Source: Euryarchaeota archaeon UBA258
GTDB taxonomy: Archaea > Thermoplasmatota > Poseidoniia > Poseidoniales > Poseidoniaceae
DNA length: 23,807 nt
Direction: 5' to 3'
Assembly (NCBI GenBank): GCA_002502605.1
Contig: DAPR01000042.1
Location: 57,799-81,605 of the forward strand
The stretch's first letter is position 1; each line of letters opens with the position of its first letter. This document shows, in pieces, positions 23,625 to 23,807 of the stretch. The translations under genes and the position numbers were made by a program. The notes beneath the pieces were generated by a model. It saw nothing but the letters and a program-made list of their open reading frames with translations. It ran no database searches and was not told the DNA's origin.

Positions 23625-23807
23625 TCACTCTTCGCCTTCAAATTCGACATCGTTGGAACGCAGGCCCTTGTTTTTGTTTGCATCCCCGGCCACGACAATC
23701 GCCATTCCCATCAGCATGGTCGCCCAGCCGAGCCACACCGAATGAGAAGCAGGAAGGTCGTAGACAGTCACACGGACAGTTTGCACTGATGATTCGCCAC
23801 CATCCAT
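23625..23807 (-). CDS. C-terminal fragment of a membrane protein, possibly CcmF-like
   Basis: The frame is open to the right edge, so only the last 60 residues are seen; the ATG at the very edge is not evidence of a start. The fragment has a soluble stretch (SSVQTVRVTVYDLP), one membrane helix (SVWLGWATMLMGMAIVVAG) and a short charged tail ending VEFEGEE. The pattern of a strand followed by a VWLGW-type helix and a short tail recalls the C-terminus of cytochrome c heme lyase CcmF. This is a weak resemblance, and any membrane protein with a C-terminal helix could look alike. The gene ends 70 bp before the FKBP start. Confidence 0.6.
   Translation of the reverse strand: MDGGESSVQTVRVTVYDLPASHSVWLGWATMLMGMAIVVAGDANKNKGLRSNDVEFEGEE

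Noticed and set aside
23555-23698. 48-residue N-terminal extension of the FKBP protein
   Set aside because: It overlaps the neighbouring gene's 3' end, has no similarity to the family, and the strong Shine-Dalgarno marks ATG 23554.

Overview
The window looks like a piece of an archaeal chromosome, most likely a marine group II / Poseidoniia-type euryarchaeon. This placement is inferred from gene content, not from a phylogenetic marker. Supporting signs are an ER/archaeal-type signal peptidase I (His in place of Lys), a very large Ser/Thr-rich surface protein with a C-terminal membrane anchor and acidic tail, an Lhr-type helicase, a presenilin-type protease, a DUF63 membrane protein, archaeal TATA-like boxes about 26 bp upstream of apparently leaderless genes, and a bacterial-looking leucine-catabolic operon. 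Base composition is roughly balanced and genes are tightly packed. I see no rRNA, tRNA, CRISPR array, insertion sequence or phage gene.

Layout. 1-814 (minus): a small two-helix membrane protein whose stop overlaps the GTG start of a signal peptidase I that runs off the left edge. 1044-9282 (plus): a 1700-residue anchored surface protein, then an Lhr-family helicase. 9279-12109 (minus): folylpolyglutamate synthase-like FolC, dCMP deaminase, and a lipoprotein with a PI-PLC-like domain; the last ends tail-to-tail on Lhr. 12186-16698 (plus): a presenilin-family intramembrane protease carrying a large predicted extracytoplasmic beta-propeller, seryl-tRNA synthetase 11 bp downstream, then a protein with two gamma-glutamylcyclotransferase-type domains. 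16693-23807 (minus): reading in the direction of transcription, the tail of a membrane protein (off the right edge), an FKBP-type prolyl isomerase fused to a SAP domain, a DUF63 membrane protein, and the operon 3-methylcrotonyl-CoA carboxylase beta - methylglutaconyl-CoA hydratase - biotin carboxylase - BT/biotin-carrier protein.

Function. The last four genes encode two consecutive steps of leucine breakdown (3-methylcrotonyl-CoA to 3-methylglutaconyl-CoA to HMG-CoA). The usual one-chain alpha subunit is divided into two overlapping genes. FolC and dCMP deaminase both feed one-carbon/thymidylate metabolism. Signal peptidase, presenilin-type protease, surface protein and lipoprotein all concern the cell envelope, but they sit in separate transcription units.

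Starts. Genes heading a transcript (presenilin-type protease, cyclotransferase protein) have a TATA-like box about 26 bp upstream and no Shine-Dalgarno. Genes inside operons (serS, biotin carrier, dCMP deaminase, PLC-like protein), and also the FKBP gene and the surface protein gene, carry good Shine-Dalgarno sequences. The most interesting items are the presenilin/propeller architecture, the split methylcrotonyl-CoA carboxylase alpha subunit, the FKBP-SAP fusion, the double cyclotransferase, and a palindromic element shared by two gaps of the leucine operon.
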